Positions 16,646-19,420 of a DNA stretch of 19,420 bases are shown here, piece by piece. The stretch spans positions 1 through 19,420 of the forward strand of contig DBHE01000094.1 in the NCBI GenBank assembly GCA_002296055.1. The letters are read 5' to 3'. Position 1 is the stretch's first letter. Each line of letters opens with the position of its first letter. Both the position numbers and the translations under genes were made by a program. The DNA is from Pseudomonadaceae bacterium UBA836. GTDB taxonomy: Bacteria; Pseudomonadota; Gammaproteobacteria; Pseudomonadales; Pseudomonadaceae. The notes under the pieces are model-generated. The model searched no databases. It had not been told where the DNA came from and saw only the letters and a program-made list of their open reading frames with translations.

Positions 16646-16671
16646 ATGCCCGCCGCCAGGCGGGCATTTTT
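16646..16671 (+). terminator. Intrinsic terminator after the AGCS symporter
   Basis: ATGCCCGCC (16646-16654), a GCCA loop and GGCGGGCAT (16659-16667) form a perfect 9-bp stem followed by a T-run (16667-16671). This is a standard rho-independent terminator 20 bp after the symporter stop. Confidence 0.95.
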
Positions 16672-16683
16672 GTTGCGATCGGG

Positions 16684-16689
16684 TATACT
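16684..16689 (+). promoter_or_regulatory. Probable -10 element for nadC
   Basis: TATACT matches the sigma-70 -10 consensus at five of six positions and lies between the upstream terminator and nadC, giving a leader of about 27 nt. No good -35 is present at 16-18 bp spacing. The terminator directly upstream means nadC needs its own promoter here. Confidence 0.5.
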
Positions 16690-16722
16690 CGCCGGCACTT
16701 GCGATCAGACGCCGGAGCCAGC

Positions 16723-17583
16723 ATGCCCAACCTCACTCTCGACAGCCTGCAGACCACTATCGTTGATGATGTGCGCCGCGCCTTGGCCGAAGACGTGGGC
16801 GATGGCGATATCACTGCCAGCCTGATCCCGGCAGAGCGTCAGGCAGACGGCCGGATCATCACCCGTGAAGCGGCCGTGTTCTGCGGCAAGGCCTGGGCAG
16901 ATGAAGTCGCTCACCAGGTCGACCCGCAGATTGCCATCGAATGGCTGGTCAACGACGGCGACAACCTGCTCGCAGATCAGACTATCTGTCGCTTCAGCGG
17001 CCCTGCCCGCGGCCTGCTGACTGCCGAACGCTCAATGCTCAACTTCATCCAGTTGCTATCAGCGACCGCTACCCGCAGCCGTCACTTCGCGGATATGGTT
17101 GCCGGCACCAGCGTCAAACTCTTGGATACCCGCAAGACACTGCCGGGCCTGCGTCTGGCGCAGAAGTACGCCGTCACCTGCGGCGGCTGCCACAACCACC
17201 GCATCGGTCTGTATGACGCCTTCCTGATCAAGGAAAACCACATCGCTGCCTGCGGCGGCATCGCCCAGGCCATCAGCCGCGCCCACGAAATTGCACCGGG
17301 CAAGCCGGTAGAGGTGGAAGTAGAAAGTCTGGATGAACTGAAACAGGCTCTGGCGGCGGGCGCCGACATCGTCATGCTCGACGAGCTGAGCGACGATGAC
17401 ATGCGCACGGCGGTCAAACTCAACGGCGGGCGCGCCAAACTGGAAGCCTCTGGCGGCATTACCGAGAAAACCCTGCGCAGCGTGGCAGAGACAGGCGTGG
17501 ACTACATTTCGATCGGCAGCATGACCAAGGATGTCAAAGCCGTCGACCTGTCGATGCGCCTGCGGTTTCAAGGCACCAACTGA
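16723..17583 (+). CDS. nadC: Nicotinate-nucleotide pyrophosphorylase (quinolinate phosphoribosyltransferase)
   Basis: NadC converts quinolinate and PRPP to nicotinate mononucleotide, the last step specific to de novo NAD synthesis, in the cytosol. The 286-residue protein has the N-terminal sandwich ([17 protein letters not shown]) and the barrel signatures [38 protein letters not shown] (D135, R137, K138), [21 protein letters not shown] and [11 protein letters not shown]. The C-terminal motifs are VMLDELS, LEASGGI and [18 protein letters not shown]. The frame extends to a TTG at 16699, but the ATG at 16723 has CCGGAG at proper distance and is the better start. It is convergent with the HAD gene, with only 18 bp between stops and no visible terminator. 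Confidence 0.97.
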   Translation: MPNLTLDSLQTTIVDDVRRALAEDVGDGDITASLIPAERQADGRIITREAAVFCGKAWADEVAHQVDPQIAIEWLVNDGDNLLADQTICRFSGPARGLLTAERSMLNFIQLLSATATRSRHFADMVAGTSVKLLDTRKTLPGLRLAQKYAVTCGGCHNHRIGLYDAFLIKENHIAACGGIAQAISRAHEIAPGKPVEVEVESLDELKQALAAGADIVMLDELSDDDMRTAVKLNGGRAKLEASGGITEKTLRSVAETGVDYISIGSMTKDVKAVDLSMRLRFQGTN

Positions 17584-17601
17584 CAGGCAACTGCAGCACG
17601 A

Positions 17602-18180
17602 TCAAAGTCGCGCCAGCACCGCACTGCAGCTTGGCAAGTGCCAGTCGACCAGATCGGGCCACGGATTGTCCGGCAGGATCAGACAGGTGCGGCTGCCAGC
17701 CGCCCTGCCCGCTTCAAGATCAAAACGAAAGTCTCCCACCATCACCGCCTCGTCCGGTGTCAGCTGCCAGCGATCCAGCAACTGATGAATGCCGTCCGGT
17801 GAGGGTTTGGGCTCGGCCTCCTCTCGCCCCAGCACATCTTCGGGGGCAAAACAGTCGAGAATCCCCAGACAACTGAGCGTCGAGCGCGCAACCACCTGCA
17901 GATTGCGCGTCAAAATGCCCAGTCGCCGCCCCTGGTCACGCAGCTGACGCACCAGCGCCACAGCGCCGGGCGCCGGCTGTACTTCCGCCGCCAGCCGCAG
18001 CTCGATGGCATCAAGCTGGGCTTTCATCGCGGTGTAGTCTGCGGCAGGCAAGGTCGCCATGTAGGTCAGGATATCCGCATCAGCCGGCACCCCAAGCTCG
18101 CGACGAATCGCCGGAAAGTCATGCTGAGCCAGCGTCAGCGTGCCATCCAGATCAAACACCCAGCCACGCAACTGCTGCAT
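17602..18180 (-). CDS. HAD-superfamily hydrolase (phosphoglycolate phosphatase-like)
   Basis: The 192-residue protein has the HAD phosphatase motifs. Motif I is VFDLDGTLT with nucleophile D10 and acid/base D12, motif II is GILTRN, motif III contains the lysine of EPKPSPDGI, and motif IV is VMVGDFRFDLEAGRAAG. An alpha-helical cap (about 17-75) places it in subclass IA, like phosphoglycolate phosphatase. The substrate is unknown. Its ATG at 18180 begins one base after the tesB stop (TGAAATG), so it is translationally coupled to tesB. It could clear a small phospho-metabolite; nothing ties it specifically to thioester metabolism beyond the operon. Confidence 0.92.
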   Translation of the reverse strand: MQQLRGWVFDLDGTLTLAQHDFPAIRRELGVPADADILTYMATLPAADYTAMKAQLDAIELRLAAEVQPAPGAVALVRQLRDQGRRLGILTRNLQVVARSTLSCLGILDCFAPEDVLGREEAEPKPSPDGIHQLLDRWQLTPDEAVMVGDFRFDLEAGRAAGSRTCLILPDNPWPDLVDWHLPSCSAVLARL

Positions 18181-18181
18181 T

Positions 18182-19045
18182 TCAGCGCTCGACCTTGCGC
18201 ATCAACGATTCCTGGGTCACCGAAGCCACCAGCTCGCCAGCCCGGTTGAAAATCTGGCCACGCGACAGGCCCCGCGAGCCGCTGGCCGACGGGCTGTCCA
18301 TGGCGTACAGCAGCCAGTCGTCCATCCGCAGCGGGCGGTGATACCAGAGCGAGTGATCCAGACTTGCCACCTGCATGGCGCGAGACCAGCTGGAAATACC
18401 GTGCGGCTGCATGGCGGTGCCCAACAGATGGAAGTCCGAGGCATAGGCCAGCAGATAGCGGTGGACCTGCGGGTCATCCGGCAAGGTGCCGTCGGCGCGG
18501 TACCACATGTAGCGCACCGGCTCCCCGGCCTTGGGCTCAAAGGGGTTGAACTCACCGACCGGGCGAATTTCGATTGGCTTGCCACATAACACCTTGTCCC
18601 GCACTTTTTCGTGAATCAGGTGCTGGTAACGGCGAGTCCACTCGGTTTCGTTGGGCAGGTCTTCCGGGCCCGGCACATCCGGCATGACTGCCTGATGCTC
18701 ATAACCCGCCTCATCGCCCTGAAAGGAGCTGATCATGGTGAAGATCGGCTTACCCTTCTGAATGGCCTGCACGCGGCGGGTGGTGAAGCTGCCGCCATCG
18801 CGCAAAGGATCAACCTGGTAAACGATCGGCAGGTCGGCATTACCCGGCCGCAGAAAATAGCCGTGCACCGAATGCACATGGCGCTCGGAGTCGACAGTCT
18901 GGCTGGCCGCCGACAACGACTGGCCCAGCACCTGTCCGCCAAAGAGCTGTTTGAAGCCCAGATCCTGGCTACGGCCACGGAACAGGTTTTCCTCGATTTT
19001 CTCCAGCGCCAACAGGTCAACCAGATCGTCCAGCAGTTCACTCAT
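18182..19045 (-). CDS. tesB: Acyl-CoA thioesterase II
   Basis: TesB hydrolyses medium- to long-chain acyl-CoA to free acid and CoA through a double hot-dog fold. The 287-residue protein matches E. coli TesB closely in length and numbering: D204 (AYASDF), residue 228 in VASLDHSLWYHRP, and Q278 (SVTQESLMR). E. coli has Thr228 in the D204-T228-Q278 triad; here it is Ser228, a conservative change that should still work. Other conserved blocks are LFGGQVLGQSLSAA, HSVHGYFLRPG and SASGSRGLSRGQIF. The ATG at 19045 has GAGG 7 nt upstream. It is cotranscribed with the coupled HAD gene and divergent from the deacetylase-like gene. Confidence 0.96.
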   Translation of the reverse strand: MSELLDDLVDLLALEKIEENLFRGRSQDLGFKQLFGGQVLGQSLSAASQTVDSERHVHSVHGYFLRPGNADLPIVYQVDPLRDGGSFTTRRVQAIQKGKPIFTMISSFQGDEAGYEHQAVMPDVPGPEDLPNETEWTRRYQHLIHEKVRDKVLCGKPIEIRPVGEFNPFEPKAGEPVRYMWYRADGTLPDDPQVHRYLLAYASDFHLLGTAMQPHGISSWSRAMQVASLDHSLWYHRPLRMDDWLLYAMDSPSASGSRGLSRGQIFNRAGELVASVTQESLMRKVER

Positions 19046-19237
19046 AGTGCATCCTCACGTCATGCCCGACCGCTATCGGGCAGGTACTTCTCGGCAATAA
19101 TGGCGGCGTGCGCGCCGCTCGAATGCTGGCCAGTTTAACCCGGATTGTCTCGCATGAGCAGAGCGCATCATTGCTGAGACTTGCCCGCCAGCAGCGGGCT
19201 ACCCATACTCACAGCGCACCAGCCTCAAGGAGCCCCC
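19046..19237. other. Divergent intergenic region, tesB / HDAC-like gene
   Basis: This 192-bp gap must hold the promoters of two divergent genes, but I found no convincing two-box promoter. Two small inverted repeats are present: TGCCCGA/TCGGGCA (19063-19069 and 19076-19082, 6-nt loop), which falls in the tesB leader, and GCGGCG/CGCCGC (19103-19108 and 19113-19118). Neither has a T-run. Such short GC stems are common by chance here. Confidence 0.35.
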
Positions 19238-19420
19238 GTGGATCTGCCTCTGATCTACCACCCGGATTACAGCTTCCCGTTCCCGGCCCCCCATCGCTTT
19301 CCGATGGACAAATTTGTCCGCCTGCACGACCACCTGCGCGCCAGCACCCTGCTGCACGACGGCAACCTGCACAGCCCTGAGCGCTGCAGCCGCGAACTGC
19401 TAACCCTTGCCCACGATGCC
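19238..19420 (+). CDS. Histone-deacetylase-like protein, N-terminal part only
   Basis: The gene starts at a GTG at 19238, 5 nt after an AAGGAG site, and runs in frame off the right edge (61 codons visible). The start MDLPLIYHPDYSFPFPAPHRFPMDKFVRLHDHL matches the N-terminus of bacterial histone-deacetylase-family (arginase/deacetylase fold) proteins, which typically read like LVYHPDYSPPLPPGHRFPM-KF. Bacterial members are zinc amidohydrolases acting on acetyl-lysine or small acetylated amines. The zinc ligands and active-site His pair lie beyond the window, so activity cannot be judged. It is divergent from tesB. Confidence 0.85.
   Translation, partial: MDLPLIYHPDYSFPFPAPHRFPMDKFVRLHDHLRASTLLHDGNLHSPERCSRELLTLAHDA

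Overview
This window looks like core chromosome from a gammaproteobacterium of the Pseudomonas group (Pseudomonas sensu lato; a marine Halopseudomonas-like lineage would fit). It is fairly GC-rich, the proteins read like close homologues of P. aeruginosa proteins, and gene order follows two P. aeruginosa blocks. As I remember them, these are groEL-groES-fxsA-SDR-DUF481-ampG-mscS-yajQ-response regulator-panE (about PA4385-PA4397) and chemoreceptor-ampE-ampD-DUF1631-nadC (about PA4520-PA4524). The synteny is from memory, not a search. I found no tRNA, rRNA, CRISPR array, insertion sequence, phage or plasmid gene, and no clear sign of recent transfer.

Layout. 1-1154 (minus): start of groL, groES and fxsA, with a very good heat-shock (sigma-32) promoter and a perfect 20-bp palindrome in the groES leader. 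1353-2111 (plus): a FabG-like short-chain dehydrogenase, convergent with a DUF481 outer-membrane protein (2157-3170, minus). 3217-4959 (plus): an alkyltransferase-like DNA-repair protein and the muropeptide permease AmpG, ended by a bidirectional terminator shared with convergent mscS (5038-5877). 5918-7463: yajQ and a receiver/degenerate-GGDEF regulator, divergent across about 100 bp. panE is coupled to the regulator, then comes a PduO-type cobalamin adenosyltransferase. 8988-14922 (minus): DUF1631 protein, ampD, ampE, then a chemoreceptor with its own sigma-28 promoter directly behind the ampE stop. 15262-17583 (plus): an AGCS sodium:amino-acid symporter, a terminator, and nadC. 17602-19045 (minus): tesB coupled to a HAD phosphatase. 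19238-end (plus): start of a histone-deacetylase-like protein.

How the genes fit together. AmpG imports anhydro-muropeptides and AmpD removes their stem peptides, so two steps of cell-wall recycling sit about 7 kb apart. YajQ and the degenerate GGDEF regulator are both linked by family to cyclic-di-GMP. The chemoreceptor belongs to the flagellar/chemotaxis regulon by its promoter. The remaining genes are housekeeping: protein folding, pantothenate, NAD, cobalamin, thioester and phosphate-ester hydrolysis.

I did not find an obvious undescribed system. The best leads are regulatory (the groES leader palindrome and the sigma-28 promoter), the yajQ/degenerate-GGDEF pair, and the uncharacterised DUF1631 protein upstream of ampDE.
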